Origin: Propionibacteriaceae bacterium
GTDB lineage: Bacteria; Actinomycetota; Actinomycetes; Propionibacteriales; Propionibacteriaceae
Assembly (NCBI GenBank): GCA_031255975.1
Contig: JAIRRM010000125.1
Coordinates: forward strand, 1 to 13,379
DNA: 13,379 nt
Direction: 5' to 3'
A program made the position numbers and the translations under genes. Positions 1 to 6,669 of this stretch are shown piece after piece; within the stretch, counting starts at the first letter, position 1, and the number at the start of each line of letters is the position of its first letter. The notes under the pieces were generated by a model that was not told the origin of the DNA, searched no databases, and saw only the letters and a list, made by a program, of their open reading frames with translations.

Positions 1-417
1 ATCCAGTGCGTCGGTGTCACGACCCACGATCATGCTCACCGCGCGCCGCGCCGCGCACAAGTCACCGTCGTACAGCGCCCGCCGTACCGTCAGCGCCGCT
101 ACAGCCAGATCGCGCGCCGCAATACATTGCCACGAGATGAGTACGCACACCGCGAAACCCATCCAGCGATGTGCCCAAAACGCCACCCAAACCACCGCGC
201 CGGTGAATACCACGGTGAGCAGCACCAGGGTTACCGCCAGCACTGCCCCCGCCAGACGTTCCCGCTCTGGCAACACCCGGCGTAACCAACGCTCCCCCGC
301 CGTGATCGCCCAACCCATACCCCGTACCGGATGTGGCAACCAGCGGGGGTCACCGATCACCAGATCAAGCAAGAACCCACAGGCGCTCGCCGCCGGAAAC
401 AGCAAAGTTAGGTTCAC
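1..417 (-). CDS. cobD: CobD/CbiB adenosylcobinamide-phosphate synthase, 5' part (cut by left edge)
   Basis: This is the first 139 codons of an integral membrane enzyme of cobalamin synthesis, which attaches the aminopropanol arm to adenosylcobyric acid. The frame reads through to base 1 without a stop. Near the N-terminus is a hydrophobic stretch followed by DLVIGDPRWLPHPVRGMGW, the typical CobD/CbiB opening. Next come a hydrophobic segment of about 30 residues and, at the cut end, SMIVGRDTDALD, another family hallmark. I chose the GTG at 417-415: an in-frame TGA lies at 426-424, and a good Shine-Dalgarno AGGGGG sits at 432-427, nine bases upstream. It lies downstream of the ten-gene operon in the same direction, but a strong terminator at 634-669 separates them, so it is probably expressed independently. 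Identification is from motifs seen in the translation; the rest of the protein is outside the window. Confidence 0.9.
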   Translation of the reverse strand, partial: MNLTLLFPAASACGFLLDLVIGDPRWLPHPVRGMGWAITAGERWLRRVLPERERLAGAVLAVTLVLLTVVFTGAVVWVAFWAHRWMGFAVCVLISWQCIAARDLAVAALTVRRALYDGDLCAARRAVSMIVGRDTDALD

Positions 418-430
418 CCGAAATCACCCC

Positions 431-442
431 CTGGGGCCCCAG
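431..442. promoter_or_regulatory. Perfect 12-bp palindrome at the cobD leader
   Basis: CTGGGGCCCCAG is a perfect palindrome that overlaps the start of the cobD Shine-Dalgarno region. It could be a protein-binding site or may be chance in GC-rich DNA. The rest of the 418-680 gap between cobD and the aldo/keto reductase holds a small hairpin near 493-505 (GGAGC TAC GCTCC) and the terminator at 634-669. I could not recognise a cobalamin riboswitch there. Confidence 0.25.
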
Positions 443-633
443 CCTATGTTGTCTGCGCGCTACTCCCCAACGTCTACTTGTGGCGCGGAACTGGAGCTAC
501 GCTCCGATCCGAACCGACCGGCACTCCTGGTTTTGGCAAGCCGAACCAGCGCGCAAACCACGACAAGCCCACCCATACTTGGGGTTTCCGTAAGCTCAAC
601 TGGTGTACGGGATGTAGGCGGACTCAAAACGGC

Positions 634-669
634 GTTCGGGGTCGCGCCCCATAGAGCGCGACCCCGAAC
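634..669 (-). terminator. Rho-independent terminator of the catabolic operon
   Basis: A perfect 14-bp inverted repeat (GTTCGGGGTCGCGC and its complement, arms 634-647 and 656-669) encloses an 8-base loop. It begins 11 bases after the stop codon of the aldo/keto reductase. On the minus strand it is followed after three bases by a short T run (GCCGTTTTGAG). A long GC-rich stem plus a short U-tract directly behind the last gene is what a terminator should look like. The U-tract is short, so efficiency is uncertain. Confidence 0.75.
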
Positions 670-680
670 TGCTACCGGGT

Positions 681-1622
681 TCAGAGTGCGGCATTGATTG
701 TGGCGATCTCGTCTGGGGTCAGTTCCCAGTCGAGCGCCACGGCGTTCTCATCACCTTGTGCTTTATTGCGGACGCCGAGCAGCGCTGACGACACCAGCGG
801 ATTCTGCGCGCTCCAGTTGATCGCCACGGCGGACACCGGGGCGTGGTGGGCGGCGGCAATGCCATCAAGTACCTTCAGCACCTCCTGGGCCTTCGAGAAG
901 GCTGGTTCGGTGAAGAACGGATAGAAGATGCTACGCCAGTCGTCAGCGGCAAACTCTGGCTGGGTACGGTATTTGCCGGTGAGCATACCGGCAGCCAACG
1001 GTGCCCACGCCATGACGGCGATACCGTTGCCCTGCGCCCACGCCATCAACTCCTCATTGCCGCGCTCCAACATGGAGTGTTGCACCTGTAGGAACTCGAT
1101 AGCGGTGAACTCACTGGCGGCACCGATCAGTTCGATTGACGAGTTGGACACGCCGACGTGCTTGATGACGCCCTGCTCTTTCAACTCCTGCAAGGTGCCG
1201 AACGTCTCGGAAGCCGGGGCCTTGGTGTCGGTGTCAGGCCAGTGCTGCATGTAGAGGTCGATGTAGTCGGTGCCGATACGGGTAAGTGCCAGGTCAATCT
1301 CGCGCAGCACGTTATCGCGCGATCCGTTCTGGAACAACCCATTACCCTCGCCGTCCGGCCAGGTGACGCCGAACTTATCGGCGATGGCGATCTTGGAGCG
1401 ATCCCGCCCAGCGATCGCCTTGCCGACCAGTTTTTCAGCGGCCCCGAAACCGTACACCGGCGCGGTGTCGATGAAGTTCACGCCGTGATCGAGCATGGCG
1501 TGGATGGCCTCGATGGCCTCACCTTCGTCCTGCCCGCCCCAGCCGGTGCCGCCGATACCCCAGGTACCAACAGCGACTTTGGACAATTCAAGCCCCGTAC
1601 GGCCAAACGGTGCATATCTCAT
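681..1622 (-). CDS. Aldo/keto reductase (last gene of the operon)
   Basis: This 313-residue protein is of normal length for an NADPH-dependent aldo/keto reductase, a soluble TIM-barrel enzyme that interconverts carbonyls and alcohols. The catalytic tetrad is visible: Asp52 and Tyr57 in FIDTAPVYGFG, Lys83 in ADKFG, and His127 in LYMQHWPD. The N-terminal RYAPFGRTGLELSKVAVGTW is typical of the bacterial YajO/Tas-like branch, whose members act on small aldehydes and sugars with loose specificity. The ATG at 1622 has an AAAGGA Shine-Dalgarno about eight bases upstream. It follows the FGGY kinase after a 159-bp gap that holds large hairpins, so its expression may be set lower than or apart from the rest. 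A likely role is reduction or oxidation of an aldehyde made by the pathway's aldolases. The family call is firm; the substrate is unknown. Confidence 0.9.
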   Translation of the reverse strand: MRYAPFGRTGLELSKVAVGTWGIGGTGWGGQDEGEAIEAIHAMLDHGVNFIDTAPVYGFGAAEKLVGKAIAGRDRSKIAIADKFGVTWPDGEGNGLFQNGSRDNVLREIDLALTRIGTDYIDLYMQHWPDTDTKAPASETFGTLQELKEQGVIKHVGVSNSSIELIGAASEFTAIEFLQVQHSMLERGNEELMAWAQGNGIAVMAWAPLAAGMLTGKYRTQPEFAADDWRSIFYPFFTEPAFSKAQEVLKVLDGIAAAHHAPVSAVAINWSAQNPLVSSALLGVRNKAQGDENAVALDWELTPDEIATINAAL

Positions 1623-1696
1623 CTGCGTTTTCCTTTCTCAGTTATGACGATTGTTCGTCCCATCAATCCGACCCCGCGAAGAACACCACCAGAGCG

Positions 1697-1764
1697 TTCC
1701 GCGGGGAGCGGAAAGAGGTCTGACCGGCGACGGAATGGGTCGGATACCCGCCGCCGATCAGACC
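1697..1764 (-). terminator. Two hairpins between kinase and reductase; possible attenuator or RNA processing site
   Basis: A large inverted repeat has arms 1717-1733 and 1748-1764 (17 positions, 15 paired, two mismatches) around a 14-base loop. The loop itself can close by GGGT/ACCC pairing. It begins 17 bases past the kinase stop codon. Directly beyond it on the minus strand is a second hairpin with arms TTCCGC and GCGGAA (1697-1702 and 1708-1713). The sequence between them on the minus strand is CTCTTTCC-like, a poor U-tract. So this may be a partial terminator or an RNA-stabilising element that isolates the reductase gene. The structure is seen in the sequence; the role is inferred. Confidence 0.4.
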
Positions 1765-1781
1765 GGAGGGGGGTGAGACGA

Positions 1782-3338
1782 TCATTCCTCAGGGCGTAAC
1801 GCCGCCAGTTGTCCGAACACGTCGGTTGACTTCAGGCCATAGTAAGCGTCTTTGTAAACTTGGAACACCTTGTCATAGACGGCTACGTTGGCCGGAATCG
1901 GCTCGTACACCTTGTCGAAGCGCACCATCTTCTCGACGACTTCGCCCACATCCTTGAAGATGCCCGCGCCTACGGCGGCGAGCCCTGCGGCACCCAGAAT
2001 GGAGGCGTCAGGAACATCCAGTGTGCGAATTCGCACCCCGAACACGTCGGCGACGATCTGGCACCAACCCGCAGACTTGGACGCGCCACCAGTGAGGGTA
2101 ATCACATCGTCCATCTGCACACCTGCGGCCAGCATGGACTCCAAGATGTGCCGCGCCTCCAGGGTGATGCCTTCCATGACCGAACGCACCATGTCGGCCT
2201 TGGTGTGCGTGTTGCGCAATCCAAGGAACATGCCGGTCGCGTTGGTGTCCCATGTCGGGTAGCCGGAACCGAACAGCGCGGCGTAGAAAATCACGCCATT
2301 GCTGCCGGGCTTGGACTTCTCGATGTAGTTCTGCTCCATGAGGATGTACGGATCAATGCCGGTCTTGGCGGCTTCCTCCACCTCGGCGGCGCACATCGTG
2401 TCGCGGCACCAGCGATAACAGGTAGCACCAGAAACCTGCGGCCCTTCGACCTCGAACACACCCAGCACTGGGCTGGATGGAATCATCATGCCGGTGAGCG
2501 CCTTGAAGTCGGGTTTCGCCAGGCCGACGGCCAGCAGGCCGAAGGTGCCAATGGTGAGCGACGCGGCACCATCCTTGATGACACCCGCACCCATGGCGCT
2601 GAGTTGTTGATCCCCGGAACCGGCGACGATCTTGGTGCCGACGGCAAGACCGGTGCGGGCCGCCACGGCCTCCTTGATGGTGCCAACCACCTCGGCAGGC
2701 TTGCAGGTCTTCGGGAACTTGCTGCGGTCGAACCCGAGCGCGGCACACAGTTCCTCGCTCCAGTCGAGAGTGCGCACATCCATCAGACCAGTTACGGTGC
2801 CGTCAGAGATCTCAACCACGAACTCATCGGAGCCGAAACCATGAAGGATGAAGCTCTCCACCGTGGAGAAGTACTTCGTCTTCGCGTAGGTCTCCGGCTC
2901 GTTCTTCATCACCCAGTAATACTTGGCCGCCGCGAAGATGTTGTAGCCCGGCATACCGGTGATCTCGTTGCGCCGCTCTGGACTGATCTTCTCATTCATC
3001 TCAGCCATCACGGACTCGGCGCGCGAATCCAGCCAGATGTAGAACTTGTCGTCTATCGGCAACAGATTCTCATCCATCAAACAGAAGGACGAGCGGTTCA
3101 CCGAGAACGAGATTGCCTTGATAGCGTCCGGGGTGACGCCGGACTCCGCAACCGCGTCTTTCACTGCGTCGAAAGTGATGTCGAGGACAAACTGCGCGCC
3201 CACCTCGACCCAGTTCGGCTTCGGTTCGTTGAGGGTGTATTCACGGTAACCCTTGCCGATAACCTTGCCGTCGAGGCCCATCACGGCGGCTTTGGTGCCA
3301 GTGGTGCCGACATCGACACCGATCACGTATTCAGTCAT
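1782..3338 (-). CDS. FGGY-family carbohydrate kinase, LsrK-like features
   Basis: This 518-residue cytoplasmic ATP-dependent kinase of the FGGY (xylulokinase/glycerol kinase) family is full length. The N-terminal phosphate motif is DVGTTGTK (residues 9-16, with Asp9). The catalytic base should be Asp243 in GSGDQQLSAMGAG. The C-terminal signature runs from LTGGASKSAGW (about 415-425) to the GAAGLAAVGAG stretch near 449-459. The middle segment WCRDTMCA, followed by GIDPY and KPGSNGV (310-348), resembles what I remember of the AI-2 kinase LsrK, more than xylulokinase. The operon also carries an LsrF homologue and a SorC-type regulator, which fits. The ATG at 3338 has an AAGGGA Shine-Dalgarno upstream. 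The product could be a phosphorylated hydroxyketone or a ketose phosphate. The fold is certain; the LsrK leaning is moderate and the true substrate is unknown. Confidence 0.85.
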   Translation of the reverse strand: MTEYVIGVDVGTTGTKAAVMGLDGKVIGKGYREYTLNEPKPNWVEVGAQFVLDITFDAVKDAVAESGVTPDAIKAISFSVNRSSFCLMDENLLPIDDKFYIWLDSRAESVMAEMNEKISPERRNEITGMPGYNIFAAAKYYWVMKNEPETYAKTKYFSTVESFILHGFGSDEFVVEISDGTVTGLMDVRTLDWSEELCAALGFDRSKFPKTCKPAEVVGTIKEAVAARTGLAVGTKIVAGSGDQQLSAMGAGVIKDGAASLTIGTFGLLAVGLAKPDFKALTGMMIPSSPVLGVFEVEGPQVSGATCYRWCRDTMCAAEVEEAAKTGIDPYILMEQNYIEKSKPGSNGVIFYAALFGSGYPTWDTNATGMFLGLRNTHTKADMVRSVMEGITLEARHILESMLAAGVQMDDVITLTGGASKSAGWCQIVADVFGVRIRTLDVPDASILGAAGLAAVGAGIFKDVGEVVEKMVRFDKVYEPIPANVAVYDKVFQVYKDAYYGLKSTDVFGQLAALRPEE

Positions 3339-3389
3339 ATTTGAGTTGTTTCCCTTCTCTTTTCATGTTGCCTGTCGCGGGGTTCTTCG

Positions 3390-4052
3390 TCATTCGTCAT
3401 CGACGACGATCAACTCCCGCAGTTGGTCGAATCGGTCGATCATGCGCTCGTACCCGCCGCTCGCCAAGAGCAAGTCGGGGCCGTAGCCATAGCTGACCGT
3501 CCAGCATCTGACACCGGCGTTGCGGGCGGTGTCCACGTCGTAGGGCATATCGCCGACGACCACCGCCTCCTCACGCGGCAGATAGAGCTTGGCGAGGATC
3601 TGGTTGATGCAGTCGGGGTCGGGCTTCGGGGCCGCCATGTCGTCGATGGTAACCACCATCTCGAACCGGTCGGCGATGCCGAGCAGTTCTAGCACCCGCT
3701 TGGTGGCCACTCTCCCCTTTTGGGTGGCCACCGCCAACTGAGTGTGCGCGCTGAGCATGGCCAGCGTCTCGGACACCCCTGGATAGAGCGCGGTGCCCCA
3801 GTCGGAATGCTCGGCGTAGTACGGCCCGAAGACCGCCAGCGCCTTCCCTATCAGTTCGGAGCGCTCCTCACCCAATAACGCCGACCAGAGCTTTCGGGCC
3901 CCACCGCCGAGCGAGTGCCGCACCTGGGCGACACTGACCTCCGGCAACCCCAACTCCCGCAACGCATAGTTGACGGCGTGGGCGATGCCAGGCACGGTAT
4001 CGGCGAGGGTACCGTCAAGATCGAGGATTATCACCCCTGGCGTGCTTGGCAT
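3390..4052 (-). CDS. HAD-superfamily phosphatase (phosphoglycolate phosphatase-like)
   Basis: A 220-residue soluble HAD hydrolase with all four motifs: DLDGTLADT with nucleophile Asp11 and Asp13 (numbered from the ATG), a threonine in VATQKGR, the lysine in APKPDPD, and GDMPYDVDTARNAG for Mg2+ binding. A helical cap domain sits between motifs I and II, as in Gph and beta-phosphoglucomutase-like enzymes. I chose the ATG at 4052 because the AAGGGA Shine-Dalgarno lies seven bases before it; the GTG two codons upstream (4058) would be almost on top of that site. It sits between the DeoC-family aldolase and the kinase with short gaps of 58 and 51 bases, so it is part of the operon. A plausible role is removing phosphate from a dead-end or two-carbon phosphate product, such as phosphoglycolate. 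That is inference. Confidence 0.85.
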   Translation of the reverse strand: MPSTPGVIILDLDGTLADTVPGIAHAVNYALRELGLPEVSVAQVRHSLGGGARKLWSALLGEERSELIGKALAVFGPYYAEHSDWGTALYPGVSETLAMLSAHTQLAVATQKGRVATKRVLELLGIADRFEMVVTIDDMAAPKPDPDCINQILAKLYLPREEAVVVGDMPYDVDTARNAGVRCWTVSYGYGPDLLLASGGYERMIDRFDQLRELIVVDDE

Positions 4053-4110
4053 CGTCACGTCCCTTCGTTAGTTTGCCGCAATCCGGTCTCCGTTTCGAGC
4101 GATATGAGTG

Positions 4111-4830
4111 TCACGGCTGGTACGCCGGCACCAAACCGATCTCGCGCATGGTGTCCAGCGCGTTGATAATCTCAATGGCGGCCCGGGTGCCGATGAGGTC
4201 GGCACCAGCCAGCAGAAACGCGTAGGCGTTCTGTGGCCGCGGGAACTTCACTCCGGCGACCTTCAGCTTGACCGGCGTGCCCATGAGCGCCTTCTTCATC
4301 ACCAAGAACTGATCCATCGTCGGCCCCTCGAACTGGCCGGTGGCGGTCTTGGCGTAATCGCAACCAACCTCAGCGATGATCTCGCACGCGATCTTGATCT
4401 GCTCGTCGGTAAGGAACGCCACATCCAAAATCACCTTGGTTAGGGCATCACCGGCGGCTGCCTTGAAGTCTTGTAGCTCAGTGCGGATCTCCAACACGTC
4501 ACCGCTACGTAACGCGCCCACATTGATTACGGTATCCACCGCTTTGCAACCGGCCTTGACGGCGTACTCGGTCTCCAGCGCCTTAATCTTGGAAGGCACG
4601 ACGCCGAACGGGAACCCGATGCCGGTGGCGGGCAATACGTCGGTACCGGCCAACTCCTCGACGACCACCGGAGTCCAATATGGACTGGCCGAATAGAAGG
4701 CGGCGCAGTTGTACTTGACAGCTTCGCGGCAACCGGAACGAATGTCGGCCTCGGTGGTCTCTTTGGGGAGCACCGAATGGTCAAAACACTTGCCCAGTGC
4801 CCACTTGTCCATCTTGGAAAGATCGATCAT
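4111..4830 (-). CDS. DeoC-family class I aldolase, divergent from deoxyribose-phosphate aldolase
   Basis: A 239-residue TIM-barrel aldolase that forms a Schiff base with its substrate. The DeoC framework is clear: FDHSVLPKETTEADI near the start, Asp99 in VDTVINVGALRSGD, the Schiff-base Lys161 in AKTATGQF, and the second lysine Lys190 in LKVAG. It departs from classical DeoC where phosphate is held. The usual AGGIRT/AGGVRT loop reads AGVKFP here, and the final IGTSSG-type loop reads IGTRAA. It also has YSASPYW where DeoC has a Cys-Val-Asn-Pro segment. So the chemistry is probably a retro-aldol (or aldol) cleavage, but the substrate may lack the usual phosphate or bind it differently. The ATG at 4830 has a strong AAGGAG seven bases upstream. 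A repeat-filled 308-bp gap separates it from the dehydrogenase gene. Confidence 0.85.
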   Translation of the reverse strand: MIDLSKMDKWALGKCFDHSVLPKETTEADIRSGCREAVKYNCAAFYSASPYWTPVVVEELAGTDVLPATGIGFPFGVVPSKIKALETEYAVKAGCKAVDTVINVGALRSGDVLEIRTELQDFKAAAGDALTKVILDVAFLTDEQIKIACEIIAEVGCDYAKTATGQFEGPTMDQFLVMKKALMGTPVKLKVAGVKFPRPQNAYAFLLAGADLIGTRAAIEIINALDTMREIGLVPAYQP

Positions 4831-4957
4831 TTTTGATCTCCTTAATCTTCAGCTTGGGAGTCGGGTGCCGGGAATTACCCCGACACCCCACACCCTGTTT
4901 AGCGCACGACCTCGGGACTACCGAAGCCAACCGCGTCCCTTGGCACACGACGCGGGG

Positions 4958-4979
4958 ATTCCGGCTCGGAGGCCGGAAT
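4958..4979. repeat. REP-like palindrome, copy 1
   Basis: Arms ATTCCGGC (4958-4965) and GCCGGAAT (4972-4979) pair perfectly around the 6-base loop TCGGAG. As RNA this is a stable stem-loop between two operon genes and may protect the upstream message (the dehydrogenase side) from 3' exonucleases. Translated, such repeats give the SSVIPASEPESPRR-like peptide often seen in spurious predicted proteins. Confidence 0.75.
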
Positions 4980-5071
4980 GACGGAACTAGCCCCGACACC
5001 CCACACCCTGTTTAGCGCACGACCCCGGGCCCACCCGAAGCCAACCACGCCCCTTGACACACGACGCGGGG

Positions 5072-5093
5072 ATTCCGGCTCGAAGGCCGGAAT
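5072..5093. repeat. REP-like palindrome, copy 2
   Basis: This has the same arms as the copy at 4958-4979 (ATTCCGGC 5072-5079, GCCGGAAT 5086-5093), with loop TCGAAG instead of TCGGAG. The arms are fully conserved while the loop differs by one base, so the stem rather than the loop is preserved, or the duplication is recent. Confidence 0.75.
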
Positions 5094-5138
5094 GACGGAA
5101 CTCCCCCGACACCCCACGCCGTGACTCAGCCGAGTGTT

Positions 5139-6254
5139 TTAAGCTAGGCCCAACTGTGCTTTTATCCTTCGACCGAGCGCGTCCGCAGACTTCATGCCAG
5201 CGAACAGATCGGCGGCGGTGATGGTGTTCGGATGGTTGTAGACAAACGAACCCTCGGTGGTAGCCGCCTCGCAGAACTCGTACAACCGCTCGTCGGAGAC
5301 ATCTTGCAGATTGAGATCGGCGAAAGTGACCGGCAGACCAGCAGCCGCCTGGAACTCGACGGTGGCTTCGACGAGGTCGGGATCGATATCATCGTCCACG
5401 CAGAACTGGCACACCAGACCAAATGACACCTTCTCGCCATGCAGATAATGGTGCGTCTCTGGCAGCGCCGGGAAGGCGTTGGCGAGTTGGTGAGCCGTGG
5501 CAAGGCCGCCGGATTCCCATCCGATACCGGAGAGCAGTGTGGTGGCCTCGATGACCTTATCCACGCTCGGTGTGAGCGCCTGCACCTTGATATCTTCGAT
5601 GGCTCGCAAGCCATATTCCAAGATGGTGTCGCGGCACAGCTTGGCCATCGCCATGGCAGTCAGTGTCGCAGTGCCACCTGAGCAAGTGACGGCACGCTTC
5701 TGCCGGTTGATATCAGCCTCATACCATGTTGCGATGGCATCACCGATACCGGCGGCAAACAGCCGGAACGGAGCCTTCACAATCACCTCGGTATCGACCA
5801 GAATGTAGTCGGGGTTGGCCGGCCACAGATCGAACCCGGTACATACGCCCTCTTCGTCGTACCACACGGTACATGCCGAAGTCGGCGCATCATTGCTGGC
5901 GACAGACGGCACGATGATATGCGGTAGTTGAGCGAAAATCGCCGCGCCCTTGGCGGCGTCGAGGCATTTACCGCCACCGATACCGATTATCAGCGAAGCA
6001 CCGTCACTCTTGGCGATCTCGGCGACGCGCTCAGCTTCGGCCTTGGTGGTCTCGCCGTTGAAGCCAACGTCGATCATGGCCACGTCGGCAGCCGCCAGCG
6101 ACGCCGTAACCTTTTCGCCTACAGCGGCCTTCGCGCTCTTCCCCCAGAGCACCACTGCTTTGGTGCCCAGCATCTTGGCGTAGTCACCGATTTCGGTGAT
6201 AACACCTGGCCCCTGAACGAATTTCCGGGGCAACAGGATCGCTTTCTTCGTCAT
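5139..6254 (-). CDS. gldA: Glycerol dehydrogenase-like, iron/zinc-type alcohol dehydrogenase
   Basis: A 371-residue protein matching the length and whole layout of GldA, the NAD-linked enzyme that oxidises glycerol to dihydroxyacetone. The dinucleotide-binding GIGGGKCLDAAKG lies at 91-103 and the VPSVASNDAPTSACTVWY segment at 115-132. The three metal ligands are in place: Asp172 in AAGIGDAIATWYEA, His255 in LATAHQLANAF, and His272 in HYLHGEKVSFG. The ATG at 6254 has only a weak purine-rich site upstream. With DhaK and DhaL in the same operon, the simple reading is glycerol to dihydroxyacetone to DHAP. The two aldolases and second kinase suggest a longer polyol, hydroxyketone or alpha-hydroxycarbonyl as the real substrate. 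GldA-type enzymes accept several vicinal diols, so the symbol marks the family rather than a proven substrate. Confidence 0.88.
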   Translation of the reverse strand: MTKKAILLPRKFVQGPGVITEIGDYAKMLGTKAVVLWGKSAKAAVGEKVTASLAAADVAMIDVGFNGETTKAEAERVAEIAKSDGASLIIGIGGGKCLDAAKGAAIFAQLPHIIVPSVASNDAPTSACTVWYDEEGVCTGFDLWPANPDYILVDTEVIVKAPFRLFAAGIGDAIATWYEADINRQKRAVTCSGGTATLTAMAMAKLCRDTILEYGLRAIEDIKVQALTPSVDKVIEATTLLSGIGWESGGLATAHQLANAFPALPETHHYLHGEKVSFGLVCQFCVDDDIDPDLVEATVEFQAAAGLPVTFADLNLQDVSDERLYEFCEAATTEGSFVYNHPNTITAADLFAGMKSADALGRRIKAQLGLA

Positions 6255-6304
6255 GGATTACCCATCTTTCTTCTCAAAAGCTTTGACGGATTCGACAGAG
6301 CTTT

Positions 6305-6631
6305 TTAGGCCTTGGCGGCCTGGAATAGCTCCAGCAGGATGCCGTCCTTGAATACGAATGTCATCCGAGAGCCGTCCTCACCGATGCCGGTGTCAAACAC
6401 GACGGAGTCGGCGGCGTCGATGTAGGGCTGGGCGTCTTCGGTGCGATACGCGACATGCGGAGTGCGGTGCATCACCTCGGGGAAGGGGCCGCCTTCCTCA
6501 AACTTCAGCCACTCGAACAGGTACTCGTTCTCCTCCGGGACAGATAGCCACAGCTTCATATCCTCGGCGTAAGACATGCCAGGCCGCTTTTCAGTAACCG
6601 GTACACCTATATGCCATAGCTCTAATGCCAT
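6305..6631 (-). CDS. Small VOC/glyoxalase-like protein
   Basis: A 108-residue protein with one VOC-type repeat. It starts LWHIGVPVTEKRPGMSY, has FPEVMHRTPHVAYRTED in the middle, and ends in a strand FKDGILLELFQ. Single-repeat proteins of this length work as dimers in the vicinal oxygen chelate superfamily, where metal-bound isomerases, epimerases and lyases act on alpha-hydroxycarbonyls. Candidate metal ligands are His7 in the first strand, His59 in TPHVAY and Glu101 in the last strand. The ATG at 6631 has an AAAGGA Shine-Dalgarno eight bases upstream. It lies between the membrane protein and the dehydrogenase with gaps of 38 and 50 bases. A reasonable guess is isomerisation of a hydroxyketone intermediate, but no function is known to me. 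Confidence 0.7.
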   Translation of the reverse strand: MALELWHIGVPVTEKRPGMSYAEDMKLWLSVPEENEYLFEWLKFEEGGPFPEVMHRTPHVAYRTEDAQPYIDAADSVVFDTGIGEDGSRMTFVFKDGILLELFQAAKA

Positions 6632-6669
6632 GATATTTTCCTTTCTTACGTCAACTGCCCTCGGGCGAC

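Larger units (their letters stand above)
4878..5117 (-). repeat. 113-bp tandem duplication with partial third copy, inside the operon
   Basis: The 308-bp gap between the DeoC-family gene and the dehydrogenase contains no gene I believe in. It holds two nearly identical copies of a 113-bp unit, 4878-4990 and 4991-5103, and the first 14 bases of a third at 5104-5117. The copies differ at roughly ten positions with one compensating pair of single-base indels. Each unit begins CCCCGACACCCCAC, contains TGTTTAGCGCACGACC, and ends in a palindrome followed by GACGGAACT. On the minus strand, where the operon RNA is made, the unit carries the GTCATTCCGGCC...GGCCGGAATC-type palindrome seen as a dispersed repeat in several bacteria. 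Confidence 0.85.

Noticed and set aside
441..475. Weak cobD promoter (TTGGGG, 18-base spacer, TAGGCT on the minus strand)
   Set aside because: The -35 match is poor, and the start site would leave a very short leader. It is too weak to annotate.
418..633. Cobalamin riboswitch or tRNA between cobD and the reductase
   Set aside because: Reading both strands, I found no convincing B12 box, cloverleaf or T-loop; only short GC-rich palindromes are present.
14..697. Long open frame on the plus strand across the cobD region
   Set aside because: Its product is rich in Ser, Thr, Arg and Pro with no recognisable domain, and the opposite strand encodes a clear CobD/CbiB N-terminus at 1-417. It is a shadow frame.
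1860..3344. 494-codon open frame on the plus strand
   Set aside because: It is antisense to the FGGY kinase, which has full motifs. The product is His/Gly/Arg rich without domains, typical of a GC-rich shadow frame.
4053..4058. GTG start for the HAD phosphatase two codons upstream
   Set aside because: The Shine-Dalgarno would be only one base from this GTG, while the ATG at 4052 has ideal seven-base spacing.
4899..5117. Small open frame on the minus strand through the 113-bp repeats
   Set aside because: It is the translation of the tandem REP-like repeat (SSVIPASEPESPRR-type peptide repeated) and has no ribosome site. Repeat-derived frames like this are usually spurious.
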